A stretch of DNA of 64,000 nucleotides. It comes from Pseudodesulfovibrio sp. S3 (GTDB taxonomy: Bacteria > Desulfobacterota > Desulfovibrionia > Desulfovibrionales > Desulfovibrionaceae). The DNA lies in assembly GCF_004025585.1 (NCBI RefSeq), contig NZ_QTZO01000003.1:248001-312000 (forward strand). The letters are read 5' to 3'. This document shows positions 42,843 through 51,609 of this stretch, in pieces. The number at the start of each line of letters is the position of its first letter. Position 1 is the first letter of the stretch. The notes beneath the pieces were generated by a model. The model was given only the letters and a program-made list of their open reading frames with translations. It was not told the origin of the DNA and did no database searches. The position numbers and the translations under genes were made by a program.

Positions 42843-43502
42843 ATGATTCATCGTTCCAAACAGTATCTCATTGACGACCTTTCCATCCATGAGTCCTGGC
42901 GACTCTTCAAGATCATGTCGGAAATCGTGGACGGCTTCGAAAACCTGTCCGAGATCGGCCCGGCCGTATCCGTATTCGGCTCGGCTCGGGTCAAGCCGGA
43001 AGACCCTCTCTACATACAGACCGTACAGCTCTCAAAGGCATTGTCCGAGGCCGGCTTTTCGATCATAACGGGCGGCGGCCCGGGTCTCATGGAGGCGGGC
43101 AACAAAGGGGCGTTCGAGAACGGCGGCGAATCCATCGGCCTGCATATCCACCTGCCCATGGAGCAACAGAACAACCCGTACATGAACGTGAAAAGCGAAT
43201 TCCGGTATTTCTTCATCCGCAAGCTCATGTTCATCAAATACGCCCTGGCCTACGTGGCCCTTCCCGGAGGATACGGCACCCTGGACGAGCTGTCCGAAGC
43301 CCTGGTGCTCATCCAGACGCACCGCATCAAACCCTTCCCCATCGTGCTCTTCGGCACGGAGTTCTGGTCCGGCTTGATCGATTGGTTCAAAAAACAGATG
43401 GTGACCAACAAATTCTGCAAAGAAGAAGACCTCAATCTCTTCATGGTCACCGACGATGTGAACGAAGTGGTCAACTACATCAAGAAACACGTCATCGTCT
43501 AG
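42843..43502 (+). CDS. LOG-family (TIGR00730) Rossmann-fold protein
   Basis: A 219-residue protein of the LOG/YvdD family, whose characterised members release cytokinin bases or nucleobases from nucleoside monophosphates. The family signatures GGGPGLMEAGNKGA and PGGYGTLDELSEALVLIQ are intact. The N-terminal 35 residues form an extra helix. AGGAGAACC precedes ATG 42843. A DMT-family transporter gene follows within nine bases. In bacteria the physiological substrate is usually unknown. Confidence 0.9.
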   Translation: MIHRSKQYLIDDLSIHESWRLFKIMSEIVDGFENLSEIGPAVSVFGSARVKPEDPLYIQTVQLSKALSEAGFSIITGGGPGLMEAGNKGAFENGGESIGLHIHLPMEQQNNPYMNVKSEFRYFFIRKLMFIKYALAYVALPGGYGTLDELSEALVLIQTHRIKPFPIVLFGTEFWSGLIDWFKKQMVTNKFCKEEDLNLFMVTDDVNEVVNYIKKHVIV

Positions 43503-43510
43503 AATCCGAC

Positions 43511-44419
43511 GTGACCAACAGTAAAAAAGCCCTGGTATACGGCCTGGTCACGGTGGGCATCTGGTCCACCGTGGCCTCGGCCTTCAAGATGGCGCTGCGC
43601 CACCTTGATCCGCTTCAACTCCTGTTGTGCGCCTGCGCATTCTCCATCGTCGCCTTGTCTGGCATACTGCTTTTTCAAGGGAAGATCGGCGAACTGGTAC
43701 GAATGAAACGAAAGGAAACGGCCCGTTGCGCCCTGCTCGGCACACTCAATCCGTTTCTCTATTACATGATCCTGTTCAAGGCCTATGACCTGCTTCCCGC
43801 CCAGGAGGCACAACCCATCAACTACACATGGGCGGTCACCCTTTCCCTGTTGTCCGTGCCGCTACTGGGGCAGAAAATGTCCCTCAAGGATTTGGGCGCC
43901 ATTCTCCTGAGCTATTTCGGGGTGGTGGTCATCTCCACCCACGGCAATCTGCTTGCCATGGAATTCTCCAACCTGACCGGCGTGGCCCTGGCGCTGGGCA
44001 GTACGGTCATCTGGGCCCTCTACTGGATATTCAACACCCGCAGCAAGGCGCACCCCATGGCCGGACTCCTGCTCAGCTTCCTCTTCGGTTTCCCGCTCAT
44101 CCTGGCGGCCACGCTGGCCTTCTCGGAACTGCCGACCCTGACCATCCAATCGGTGTCGGCAGCCGCCTATGTGGGACTGTTTGAAATGGGCATCACCTTC
44201 GCACTCTGGCTCACGGCCATGAAGTTCGCGGCCATGCCCGACGGCGGCGGTACGACGCGGATAGCCAACCTCATTTTCCTCTCGCCCTTCCTTTCACTGG
44301 TGTTCATCCACCTGCTGGTGGGCGAAGCTATTCATCCCGCCACCGTGGCCGGACTCGGCTTCATCATCGCGGGCAACGCCCTGATGCAGTTCACCCCGGG
44401 CAAGAACCCGAAGAAGTGA
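43511..44419 (+). CDS. DMT/EamA-family transporter
   Basis: Integral membrane protein of 302 residues with two EamA repeats and about ten hydrophobic segments. The start is GTG 43511 (VTNSKKALVYGLVTVGIWST); the ribosome site is weak. NPFLYYMILFKAYDLLPAQEAQPINYTW closes the first half and FLSPFLSLVFIHLLVGEAI the second, both typical of drug/metabolite transporters of the RarD/YdcZ-like group. Substrate unknown. It follows the LOG gene by nine bases, with which it may be coexpressed. Confidence 0.9.
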   Translation: MTNSKKALVYGLVTVGIWSTVASAFKMALRHLDPLQLLLCACAFSIVALSGILLFQGKIGELVRMKRKETARCALLGTLNPFLYYMILFKAYDLLPAQEAQPINYTWAVTLSLLSVPLLGQKMSLKDLGAILLSYFGVVVISTHGNLLAMEFSNLTGVALALGSTVIWALYWIFNTRSKAHPMAGLLLSFLFGFPLILAATLAFSELPTLTIQSVSAAAYVGLFEMGITFALWLTAMKFAAMPDGGGTTRIANLIFLSPFLSLVFIHLLVGEAIHPATVAGLGFIIAGNALMQFTPGKNPKK

Positions 44420-44429
44420 CGACTCAGGC

Positions 44430-46181
44430 TCAAGCGGCCACACTCACATCAGCGGCAATGACTCCCAACACTTCTCCTTGAGTCCCGAAAAACGGACCTG
44501 AGACGGTGATGCACTCCTCTCCGGAAGCCGAGGAAGTATAGACATCGGAAATATAAAATGTCCTGTTGTCGACAGCACCCCGGAACCAGGAACGAGAATC
44601 CCAGTGCTTGCCGAAAGCAAACGCATCCTCGGCATACCCGGAAACCTTGCCGCCGATATTGCTGACCGTTTGAACACCATTCCCGTCCGTGATGTACAGA
44701 AGCTCAAGGAATGCATTCCGCGCCAACACGGTGCGCATTGCCTCTTCCTGAAGCCTTCGATCCAAAGACAAAACCTCAGCAGATGCGGCAAGTTCACCAA
44801 TGATTTCCTGAACTTTACCGTTGCCGACCAAACGGAAGACACCTGTCATGGTCGAGAGTTCATCCACTCGGGTGGACAGCAGTGCCACGGCCTGCGCCGC
44901 CTCTTCCATCCCTTTTCCCGTGGCCATTGAAATGGAATGAACAGCGGCAATGGTCCGGGTCACCTCCTCACTGGAAACGGACTGCTGGGAAGCGGCAGCG
45001 GCAATGGACGTGATGCGCTGTGCGCTGGTCCCGGAATGGGTTACAATCTCGGTCAGGGCATTGCCGGATTCACAGGCCAGGCCCGCCGCCTCGTCGGCCA
45101 AGTCAGCCATGCCCTTCACGCCTTCGATAGTCTGGCTCACCTGTTTCTGAATGCCATCGATTGCCATGCCAACGTCCCTGGTCGCATCCATGGTCTTTTC
45201 GGCCAATTTCCGCACTTCGTCGGCAACGACTGCGAATCCGCGACCCGCCTCGCCCGCACGGGCGGCCTCAATGGCGGCGTTCAAGGCAAGCAGATTGGTT
45301 TGATCCGCAATATCGGAAATTACTCCCATGATGGCGCCAACCCCTTGAGCCTGGGAGCCCAGCCCCGCCACATTCTCCACCAAGTCCAAGGCATTCCTTG
45401 AAACCGCACTGATGGATTCGAGAGTCCTGGAAACGACCTTGGAACCGGATTTGGCCCGCTCCATGACCTGATCGGCTTCGGAAGCAGCAGAGCCGGCATT
45501 GGCCGCTGTCTCGTTCACCGCGGCGTTCATTTCTTCCATGGCGGAAGCGGCCTCGGCAATGAACCGCTGCTGTTGGGCAGCCCCGTCCTGGGCCTTGCCT
45601 GACGCCACACCCAGCCGGAATGAATGATCGCGTATGGCCTGCACGGAATGCTCCAGGGTATTGGCTGCGGACAACAACCCTTCGCACCGAGCCGCCTCTC
45701 CCTGTTTTCTGGCCTGTTCGGCCAAGGCCAGAGCCTCTTTTGCCCTGTGCTCCGCGTCACGAGCTACATTTTCGCTCTTTGCAAGCTTATTTTCTAACTC
45801 ACCAATGTAACTGACAATTTGGTTTAAATTTTTCACAATTATTCCAAAATTGTCACTGCCGCCTTTGGGCAGGACAGCGTCCAGATTTCCCGTGGCCACT
45901 GCCCCAGAAACTTTTGCTAATACACCATATTTATTATCAATAACCCTAAAGACAATAAACCCGCACACCACACACGCCAACACGGCAACGGCAACTGAGG
46001 CCAGCAAAAGCCACTCCAACCGGGCGACTTCAGCTGACAGAATTGTCACCTGGCCTGTGGCTGCCAGAGCCGTTGCGGTAGTCAAAAACAGACTCAACAT
46101 CGCCACTGCCAACACTTGATTCACCGCCAAGTACCTTCTATTCTGTGTCATTTCCTTTACTGCTTCCCCGAGATTAAACAT
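44430..46181 (-). CDS. Methyl-accepting chemotaxis protein with C-terminal Cache-like domain
   Basis: A 583-residue chemoreceptor. Two membrane segments (about residues 19-40 and 58-80) flank a very short periplasmic loop. A HAMP-like region follows, then the signalling domain with the hairpin tip [36 protein letters not shown]. Unusually, a sensor-like domain lies after the signalling domain: residues from about 475 resemble Cache/PDC ([44 protein letters not shown]). It would be cytoplasmic. ATG 46181 has GGGAA upstream; ATG at codon 11 is possible. Monocistronic, between a terminator and the DMT gene. Confidence 0.9.
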   Translation of the reverse strand: MFNLGEAVKEMTQNRRYLAVNQVLAVAMLSLFLTTATALAATGQVTILSAEVARLEWLLLASVAVAVLACVVCGFIVFRVIDNKYGVLAKVSGAVATGNLDAVLPKGGSDNFGIIVKNLNQIVSYIGELENKLAKSENVARDAEHRAKEALALAEQARKQGEAARCEGLLSAANTLEHSVQAIRDHSFRLGVASGKAQDGAAQQQRFIAEAASAMEEMNAAVNETAANAGSAASEADQVMERAKSGSKVVSRTLESISAVSRNALDLVENVAGLGSQAQGVGAIMGVISDIADQTNLLALNAAIEAARAGEAGRGFAVVADEVRKLAEKTMDATRDVGMAIDGIQKQVSQTIEGVKGMADLADEAAGLACESGNALTEIVTHSGTSAQRITSIAAAASQQSVSSEEVTRTIAAVHSISMATGKGMEEAAQAVALLSTRVDELSTMTGVFRLVGNGKVQEIIGELAASAEVLSLDRRLQEEAMRTVLARNAFLELLYITDGNGVQTVSNIGGKVSGYAEDAFAFGKHWDSRSWFRGAVDNRTFYISDVYTSSASGEECITVSGPFFGTQGEVLGVIAADVSVAA

Positions 46182-46260
46182 GATGATTCCCAGCTACGGC
46201 AAAGCAAAAGTCGAGCCACTTGGCATCTATGCCACCACTCAATTCAGATTTTTATTCAAT

Positions 46261-46282
46261 GATTTCATATTAAAATGAAATC
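46261..46282. promoter_or_regulatory. 8-bp palindrome upstream of chemoreceptor gene
   Basis: GATTTCAT and ATGAAATC flank six AT bases. It lies 80-101 bases before the chemoreceptor start and after the terminator of the gpmI operon, so it may be an operator or part of the promoter region. Confidence 0.35.
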
Positions 46283-46311
46283 TCTAGACTTTTTCATAAG
46301 TTTTTCCAGAA

Positions 46312-46351
46312 TAAAAAGGCCGACCGAGATGGGGTTCCATCTCGGTCGGCC
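46312..46351 (-). terminator. Intrinsic terminator of rsfS-gpmI operon
   Basis: A perfect 15-bp stem: 46318-46332 pairs with 46337-46351, loop of four bases, followed on the minus strand by a T-run. It ends transcription after the zinc-ribbon gene that stops at 46370. Confidence 0.95.
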
Positions 46352-46369
46352 GCCAGGATTGCATGATTA

Positions 46370-46612
46370 CTAGAGAAAATCGGGATCGATACCGGCCTTG
46401 CCGCCTGCAAGAATGAGCTTCATGTAACGGATGGTTCGATCGTCCACGGGAACAATGGGGAAATTCTCGCGACAGGCATCGCACTGGGCCATGGCAGGCC
46501 GGGACGGTGCGATGAGCGGAACTTCCCGTCCGCAATGCGGACACGGATAGAGAAATATCATTTCCATGGCCGCGGGTTTGACCGGGGTCAGAGGTTTTTT
46601 GCTTTCAACCAT
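46370..46612 (-). CDS. Small zinc-ribbon protein
   Basis: An 80-residue protein with a zinc-ribbon-like pattern: CPHCGREVPL and, 18 residues later, CDACRENFPI. The N-terminus is proline- and lysine-rich (VESKKPLTPVKPAA). ATG 46612 is two bases after the gpmI stop with AAAGGA as ribosome site inside the gpmI end, so it is translated with gpmI. No family is recognised; binding of a metal or nucleic acid is possible. Confidence 0.7.
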   Translation of the reverse strand: MVESKKPLTPVKPAAMEMIFLYPCPHCGREVPLIAPSRPAMAQCDACRENFPIVPVDDRTIRYMKLILAGGKAGIDPDFL

Positions 46613-46614
46613 GA

Positions 46615-48144
46615 TTATCCTTTTTTCATCAAATTCTTGCCGGTCATCTCGGCTGGAGGCTCCATGCCCCACAACCCGAGAATGGTGGGAGCCAAGTCTC
46701 CGAGGATGCCCTCTTCAAGCTCTGCTCTTTCGCAACCCTTCTCGATATACACAAGGGGCACCGGATTGGTGGAATGGGCCGTATGCGGCGTACCGTCAGC
46801 CGCGATCATCTGTTCGGCATTGCCGTGGTCTGCCGTCAGAAGCACGCGACCACCGGACTGGATCACCGTATCGACAATCCTGCCGACACACTCGTCCACG
46901 GTCACACAGGCCTGTTCCGCGGCCGCAATGATGCCCGTATGCCCGACCATATCGAGGTTGGCAAGATTGCAAACGCACAGGTCGTAGTTCCCCCACTTGC
47001 CGATCAGGGTATCGGCCACCTCATCTGCACTCATCTGCGGCTTGAGGTCATAGGTAGCCACTTCCCGGGGCGAGGGAATCATTACCCTGTCCTCGTTTTC
47101 GAAGGGCTCCTCCCGTCCGCAATTCAGGAAGTAGGTCACATGAGCATATTTCTCAGTTTCAGCGATGCGGAGCTGTTTCATGCCTTTGGCGGAAACAACC
47201 TCACCCAAGGTGCCCGTATAGCTCTCCGGGGGAAAGGCCGTGGGCATCGGGAATGCGGACTCATACCGGGTCATTGTGGCAAACTCGGCAAGCGCGGGTA
47301 CGGATTTCCTTTCAAACTCATTGAAATTCTTTTCAAAAATGGCCCGACAGATTTCACGTGCGCGATCTGCGCGAAAATTGAAGAAAAACAGGCCGTCATT
47401 ATCGCCTATGCAGCCATCCACACCCTCGATCACGCCGGGCTTGACGAATTCGTCGTTCTCCCCTGCATCGTATGATGCCTGAATGCCGGATATCGGATCC
47501 TTCATGGAGACACCCTCGCCATCGACCAGGGCCTTGTACGCCACTTCCACGCGCTCAAACCTCTTATCCCGATCCATGGCCCAGTAACGGCCGCTGACCG
47601 TAGCCACCTGACCGATGCCGATTTCTTCCATCTTGTCCAACAACTGCTGCGTGTACCCCAGGCCGCTGGCAGGCGGTGTATCGCGTCCATCCAAGAAGAC
47701 ATGGACGAAAACCTGTTCCAGCCCCTGCTCCTTGGCTATCTTGAGCAAAGCGTAAATATGGTTGTTGTGACTGTGTACGCCACCATCCGATACAAGCCCC
47801 ATCAGATGCAGACGACCGGACCCGGCCCGAGTCTTGTCCATCAGGTCTTTGAGGACTGCATTGCGCGAAAGTGTCCCATCTTCTATGGCGATATCGATAC
47901 GGGTCATATCCTGATAGATAATCCGACCGCCACCGATGTTCATGTGGCCCACTTCCGAGTTGCCCATGAACCCGTCGGGCAACCCCACGGACCGGCCTGA
48001 ACAGGTCAGCCTGGTATTGGGATAGCGGGCTAACAAGCCGTCCAGGTACGGCGTGGCAGCATTGCGCACGCAATTGCCCTTGCCGTCAGGGGCGATTCCC
48101 CACCCGTCCAGAATAAGCAACAAAGTCTTCTTGGGTTCAGCCAT
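46615..48144 (-). CDS. gpmI: 2,3-bisphosphoglycerate-independent phosphoglycerate mutase
   Basis: Interconverts 3- and 2-phosphoglycerate in glycolysis/gluconeogenesis, using two Mn2+ and a phosphoserine. The 509 residues are the usual length. Asp13 (LILDGWG) and the nucleophilic Ser63 (GFMGNSEVGHMNIG) are present, with VFLDGRDTPP, FNFRADRAREI, NLANLDMVGHTG and LTADHGNAEQM. ATG 48144 has an AGG site eight bases upstream; an upstream in-frame ATG at 48192 lies within rsfS. The rsfS stop is 11 bases away. Confidence 0.97.
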   Translation of the reverse strand: MAEPKKTLLLILDGWGIAPDGKGNCVRNAATPYLDGLLARYPNTRLTCSGRSVGLPDGFMGNSEVGHMNIGGGRIIYQDMTRIDIAIEDGTLSRNAVLKDLMDKTRAGSGRLHLMGLVSDGGVHSHNNHIYALLKIAKEQGLEQVFVHVFLDGRDTPPASGLGYTQQLLDKMEEIGIGQVATVSGRYWAMDRDKRFERVEVAYKALVDGEGVSMKDPISGIQASYDAGENDEFVKPGVIEGVDGCIGDNDGLFFFNFRADRAREICRAIFEKNFNEFERKSVPALAEFATMTRYESAFPMPTAFPPESYTGTLGEVVSAKGMKQLRIAETEKYAHVTYFLNCGREEPFENEDRVMIPSPREVATYDLKPQMSADEVADTLIGKWGNYDLCVCNLANLDMVGHTGIIAAAEQACVTVDECVGRIVDTVIQSGGRVLLTADHGNAEQMIAADGTPHTAHSTNPVPLVYIEKGCERAELEEGILGDLAPTILGLWGMEPPAEMTGKNLMKKG

Positions 48145-48155
48145 GATTATACCTG

Positions 48156-48530
48156 CTATGCGTTGAACTCGACCTTCGGGGCTTCGGTCCACATACCCTC
48201 AATATTATAGAAATCCCGCAATTCCTGCAGAAATACATGCACCAACACATCATTGAGATCAAGCAACACCCACTCACCGGTCTTATGGCCTTCCATGGTC
48301 AGAAATTCGATCTTTTCCCTGGCAGCCATTTCCAGCACGAAGTCGGCCAAGGCCTTTGCATGCTTCACACCCCGCGCCGACACGACCAGAACCATGTCCG
48401 TCACCGAGGTCAGGCCCTTAACATCAATGATAGTGATTCGCTCACCCTGTTTCTCGTCCAACCATCCGGCAACGGTCCGAGCCTTGTCTACACTGTCCAT
48501 CTCTTTAAATTTTTTGTTTTTATTCAGCAA
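48156..48530 (-). CDS. rsfS: Ribosome silencing factor
   Basis: RsfS (Iojap family) binds uL14 on the 50S subunit and blocks subunit joining when nutrients run out. The 124-residue protein has the family core ITIIDVKGLTSVTDMVLVVS, ARGVKHAKALADFV, EGHKTGEWVLLDLNDVLVHVF. The start is TTG 48530 with AGGAT upstream; an internal ATG ten codons later has no spaced ribosome site. It precedes gpmI in the same operon. Confidence 0.93.
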   Translation of the reverse strand: MLNKNKKFKEMDSVDKARTVAGWLDEKQGERITIIDVKGLTSVTDMVLVVSARGVKHAKALADFVLEMAAREKIEFLTMEGHKTGEWVLLDLNDVLVHVFLQELRDFYNIEGMWTEAPKVEFNA

Positions 48531-48544
48531 TTTTCATCCTATTG

Positions 48545-48832
48545 TTAAATGTGATTCAACACGTATATCTTGGGAAACCTTCCCACAAGCAGTTCATCCA
48601 TGCTCCATTTGGGAACATGGTATTCCCCATCCCCGCCGCTCCAATACTTGATACTGCCGTCAGAGGGAAGTGATTCGATGACCACTTTCTGGGCCGGGAC
48701 GCCAAGGGCCAGGTCCGACAGTATATCATACTTATCTGAAAGATCAAAAATCGCGGGCAGCTTTGCACGCGCCACAAAGGCCTTGCGCGGACGCAGGTTC
48801 CGTCCCCATGACGTGAACCGGGGCAACGCCAC
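48545..48832 (-). CDS. Short ORF of unknown function upstream of rsfS
   Basis: A 95-residue reading frame from GTG 48832 with codon use like the neighbours: LPAIFDLSDKYDILSDLALG, AQKVVIESLPSDGSIKYWSG, VPKWSMDELLVGRFPKIYVL. It ends 14 bases before rsfS. The frame stays open about 40 bases upstream to a TGA, and adjoining minus-strand sequence to about 49059 in another frame also looks partly coding (KVHYTLMYPATFGGYM), so this may be the 3' part of a frameshifted gene. No family recognised. Confidence 0.45.
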   Translation of the reverse strand: MALPRFTSWGRNLRPRKAFVARAKLPAIFDLSDKYDILSDLALGVPAQKVVIESLPSDGSIKYWSGGDGEYHVPKWSMDELLVGRFPKIYVLNHI

Positions 48833-49033
48833 CAGCTCGCCCCATCGAGCGACATGAACTTGAATTGGTCAGGCTCCCGCCGAGTCCGGTTTTGCTCAAC
48901 CTGTTCCCCGGACTTCATATATCCACCGAACGTTGCCGGATACATCAAGGTGTAATGTACTTTGAGCCGGTCCGCAATGGGCCGACATCGTCCACGGCAC
49001 CCCGTTTCCTCCCTGTTGCCAATGACAAACCCC

Positions 49034-49062
49034 TTGACGCGATCCGGGACATGGGGCAATAT
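49034..49062 (+). promoter_or_regulatory. Candidate promoter for paaK leader
   Basis: TTGACG (49034-49039), 17 bases, then CAATAT (49057-49062). The -35 is good, the -10 weak. It would give a leader of about 170 bases before the paaK ATG. Confidence 0.35.
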
Positions 49063-49163
49063 TTTCTTCTATGCAACAACTCCTATCCCCGCGCTTTTTC
49101 TGGTTTGCGAGCTCCTCCTAGGAAGCTCGTGGAGTTGACGAAAGGCGGGCACAACGCACGCGG

Positions 49164-49194
49164 ACCACGGGCTGAAAAGACCGTGGTATTTTTT
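49164..49194 (+). terminator. Terminator-like hairpin upstream of paaK
   Basis: ACCACGG (49164-49170) pairs with CCGTGGT (49181-49187) around ten bases, followed by A and six T's. It lies about 47 bases before the paaK start. It could be an attenuator in the paaK leader or the end of a small RNA. Confidence 0.55.
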
Positions 49195-49240
49195 ATATGG
49201 ACACAATGGCAGCCTCAGGCCGCCCAAGGAGGTTGAAGGG

Positions 49241-50545
49241 ATGATCTATGATGTGAAAAACGAGACGCTGCCCAGAGAGAATCTGGAGAATCTTCAGTTG
49301 CGAAGACTCCAGGCGCTCTGTGAGCGGGTGTATGCCAACGTCCCGTTCTACAAAAAGAAATTCGACGAGAAAGGCGTCAAGCCACAGGACATAAAGAGCC
49401 TGAAAGACCTCACCCTGCTGCCCTTCACCGTCAAGCAGGATCTGCGCGACCAGTATCCCTTCGGCCTCTTCGCAGTACCCAAAGACCAGATCGTGCGCAT
49501 CCACTCCTCCTCAGGCACAACCGGCACGGCTACCGTTGTGGGCTACACCAAACGCGACATTGAGAACTGGGGCGAACTCATGGCCCGCTGTTTCGTGGCC
49601 GCAGGAGCCTCCGCCGCCGACACCGTGCACAACGCCTATGGCTATGGCCTGTTCACCGGAGGCCTGGGTGCACACTACGGCGCGGAAGCCCTGGGAGCGA
49701 CCGTTGTGCCCATTTCAGGCGGCGCCACTCGCAGGCAGGTCACCCTGCTCAAGGATTTCGCCCCGGATGTCATCTGCTGCACGCCCTCCTACGCCCTGTT
49801 CCTGGCCGAGACCGGCGAGGAAATGGGCATCGATATCAAGGAGCTCCCCCTGCGCATCGGCATCTTCGGCGCCGAGCCCTGGACCAATGAAATGCGCCTG
49901 GATATTGAAAAGAAACTCGGCATCACGGCCATCGACATTTACGGACTGTCCGAGGTCATGGGCCCCGGCGTTGCCATTGAATGCTGGCAGGCTCAGGACG
50001 GCCTGCATATCCAGGAAGACCACTTCCTGGCAGAAACCATCGACCCCCAAAGCGGCGAACCTGTCGGTCCTGGCGAGGAAGGCGAACTGGTCTTCACCAC
50101 CCTGACCAAAGAGGGTATTCCTCTCATCCGGTACCGCACACGCGACCTGACCACCCTGAACACCACGCCGTGCAAATGCGGTCGCACCACCGCCCGCATG
50201 AAGCGCGTCACCGGCCGCAGTGACGACATGCTCATCATTCGCGGTGTCAACGTCTTCCCGTCACAGATAGAGTCCATCCTCATTGAAACCGAAGGACTGA
50301 CCCCGCACTATCAGCTTATCGTGGACCGGCACGGCAATCTCGACACCCTGGAAATCCAGGTGGAAGTCAACGAAGCCATGTTCTCTGACGAGATCAAGAG
50401 TTTACAGCGCGCTGAATCAAAGGTAATGAAAAACATTAAGGAATTCCTCGGCGTCACCGCCAAGGTCAAACTGGTCGAACCCAAAACCATCGAACGGTCC
50501 ATGGGCAAAGCCAAACGCATCATAGACAATCGCAAGAAAGACTAA
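49241..50545 (+). CDS. paaK: Phenylacetate-CoA ligase (AMP-forming)
   Basis: Adenylating enzyme making aryl-acetyl-CoA from the acid, CoA and ATP, 434 residues. Motifs: [17 protein letters not shown] (P-loop), [29 protein letters not shown] and YRTRDLT, with the C-terminal [19 protein letters not shown] lid containing the catalytic lysine region GKAKR. AAGGAGG lies eight bases before ATG 49241. The ACT-domain gene follows 24 bases later, a pairing common in anaerobes that ferment or oxidise aromatic amino acids, where the ligase is thought to work in reverse to conserve ATP. Confidence 0.93.
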   Translation: MIYDVKNETLPRENLENLQLRRLQALCERVYANVPFYKKKFDEKGVKPQDIKSLKDLTLLPFTVKQDLRDQYPFGLFAVPKDQIVRIHSSSGTTGTATVVGYTKRDIENWGELMARCFVAAGASAADTVHNAYGYGLFTGGLGAHYGAEALGATVVPISGGATRRQVTLLKDFAPDVICCTPSYALFLAETGEEMGIDIKELPLRIGIFGAEPWTNEMRLDIEKKLGITAIDIYGLSEVMGPGVAIECWQAQDGLHIQEDHFLAETIDPQSGEPVGPGEEGELVFTTLTKEGIPLIRYRTRDLTTLNTTPCKCGRTTARMKRVTGRSDDMLIIRGVNVFPSQIESILIETEGLTPHYQLIVDRHGNLDTLEIQVEVNEAMFSDEIKSLQRAESKVMKNIKEFLGVTAKVKLVEPKTIERSMGKAKRIIDNRKKD

Positions 50546-50569
50546 CCAGTCAATCCCAAGGAGAATACC

Positions 50570-51001
50570 ATGAAAGTCGATCAACTCTCCATATTTCTGG
50601 AAAACCGTGCCGGACGTCTGGCAGAAGTCACCCGCATACTGTCCGATGCCGGAGTGAATATCCGCGCCCTGTCATTGGCCGACACCTCGGATTTCGGCAT
50701 CCTGCGCCTGATCGTATCCGACTTCACCACCGCCAAAACCAAGCTCAAGGAGGCCGGTTTCACCGTGGGCCGCACCTCTGTTGTGGCCGTGGAAGTGCCC
50801 GATCAGCCCGGCGGCCTGCACGCCATCCTCAGTATGCTCCAGGAAGCAGGCATCAATGTGGAATACATGTATGCCTTCGTCCAGCAGAGCGGCGACTCCG
50901 CCATCCTGATATTTCGCTTCGACCGCACGGATCAGGGCATTGAGCTGTTGCAAAAAAACAACATCACCATCATTCCGGGCGACAAACTCTACGCAATGTA
51001 A
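50570..51001 (+). CDS. Tandem ACT-domain protein
   Basis: A 143-residue protein made of two ACT domains: [20 protein letters not shown] with [20 protein letters not shown], then [20 protein letters not shown] with [14 protein letters not shown] domains bind amino acids and regulate enzymes. Stand-alone ACT proteins beside paaK are frequent, and an amino-acid-sensing role towards the ligase or its oxidoreductase partner is a reasonable inference. A strong terminator follows. Confidence 0.9.
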   Translation: MKVDQLSIFLENRAGRLAEVTRILSDAGVNIRALSLADTSDFGILRLIVSDFTTAKTKLKEAGFTVGRTSVVAVEVPDQPGGLHAILSMLQEAGINVEYMYAFVQQSGDSAILIFRFDRTDQGIELLQKNNITIIPGDKLYAM

Positions 51002-51020
51002 TTTGCTATAAACACGCAAC

Positions 51021-51055
51021 AAAAGGGTGAAAGCAATGCTTTCACCCTTTTTCTT
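51021..51055 (+). terminator. Intrinsic terminator of paaK-ACT transcript
   Basis: A 13-bp perfect stem: 51022-51034 pairs with 51038-51050 around AAT, with T's following. It lies 20 bases after the ACT gene stop. Confidence 0.95.
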
Positions 51056-51143
51056 TGCACCTGGAGCAGGGCCTTGCGGGTTGCCCGATCCGTTTTCATC
51101 ACCCCCGCTTCGACAAAGCAGACGCCTTTCATTCGCAAAATTG

Positions 51144-51172
51144 TTGCCGAAGCCCCCACAGCAGAGTATAAA
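51144..51172 (+). promoter_or_regulatory. Candidate sigma-70 promoter of Hpt gene
   Basis: TTGCCG (51144-51149), 17 bases, TATAAA (51167-51172), about 45 bases before the Hpt ATG at 51217. Confidence 0.5.
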
Positions 51173-51216
51173 GCCCTATTGGTACAAAATCAGCCGCAAG
51201 CTCAAATCAATACGGA

Positions 51217-51567
51217 ATGTGTGTGGAAAAGGAAGTCGTCAACAGCAAGTTTCTGGAATCAATGGCCAATCGACGTCCGTTCATGAAACGGATGTTCACG
51301 GTGTTCATTTCCCAGGAACCGAAACGCATCCAGGAAATCAAGGACGCCTTGAAATCCAGGGATGTTGAACAGTTGCGCCACCTGGCCCATTCACTCAAAG
51401 GGGGTGCGGCCACCATCGGCGTGGAACGGGTTCGTGAATGCTGCCTGAAACTGGAAGAAGCCTCCAAGGCCGGGGACATGGAAGAAGCCATGGTCCAGCT
51501 GGGCAAGCTCGAACACGAAATGCGCCACGCCTATGCCTTCATGTTCAACTATCTGGCGGAACATTGA
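51217..51567 (+). CDS. Stand-alone histidine phosphotransfer (Hpt) protein
   Basis: A 116-residue four-helix Hpt domain. The phosphorylated histidine is in QLRHLAHSLKGGAATIGVER, the conserved HSLKG motif. Hpt proteins relay phosphate between receiver domains in multistep phosphorelays. No kinase or response regulator gene is adjacent, so partners are elsewhere. The start at ATG 51217 has a weak ribosome site. It has its own promoter candidate and lies downstream of the ACT terminator, so it is independent. Confidence 0.85.
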   Translation: MCVEKEVVNSKFLESMANRRPFMKRMFTVFISQEPKRIQEIKDALKSRDVEQLRHLAHSLKGGAATIGVERVRECCLKLEEASKAGDMEEAMVQLGKLEHEMRHAYAFMFNYLAEH

Positions 51568-51609
51568 TTTCGACAGCTCCCAAAGTCCGCCCGATTGTTC
51601 CGGCGGACC

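Larger units (their letters stand above)
48833..49240. other. Gene-poor region between rsfS cluster and paaK
   Basis: About 400 bases with no confident gene. The left half may hold a broken minus-strand frame (see 48545 gene). The right half looks like a paaK leader: a promoter candidate at 49034-49062, a palindrome around 49108-49129 (CGAGCT...AGCTCG enclosing TCCTAGGA) and a terminator-like hairpin at 49164-49194. Confidence 0.5.

Noticed and set aside
41260-42846. A 528-residue plus-strand frame
   Set aside because: Antisense to the beta-CASP hydrolase gene, whose zinc motifs are clear on the minus strand.
48865-49236. A 123-residue plus-strand frame before paaK
   Set aside because: It overlaps the paaK leader, promoter candidate and terminator hairpin, and its sequence is low in hydrophobic periodicity and unlike any family.
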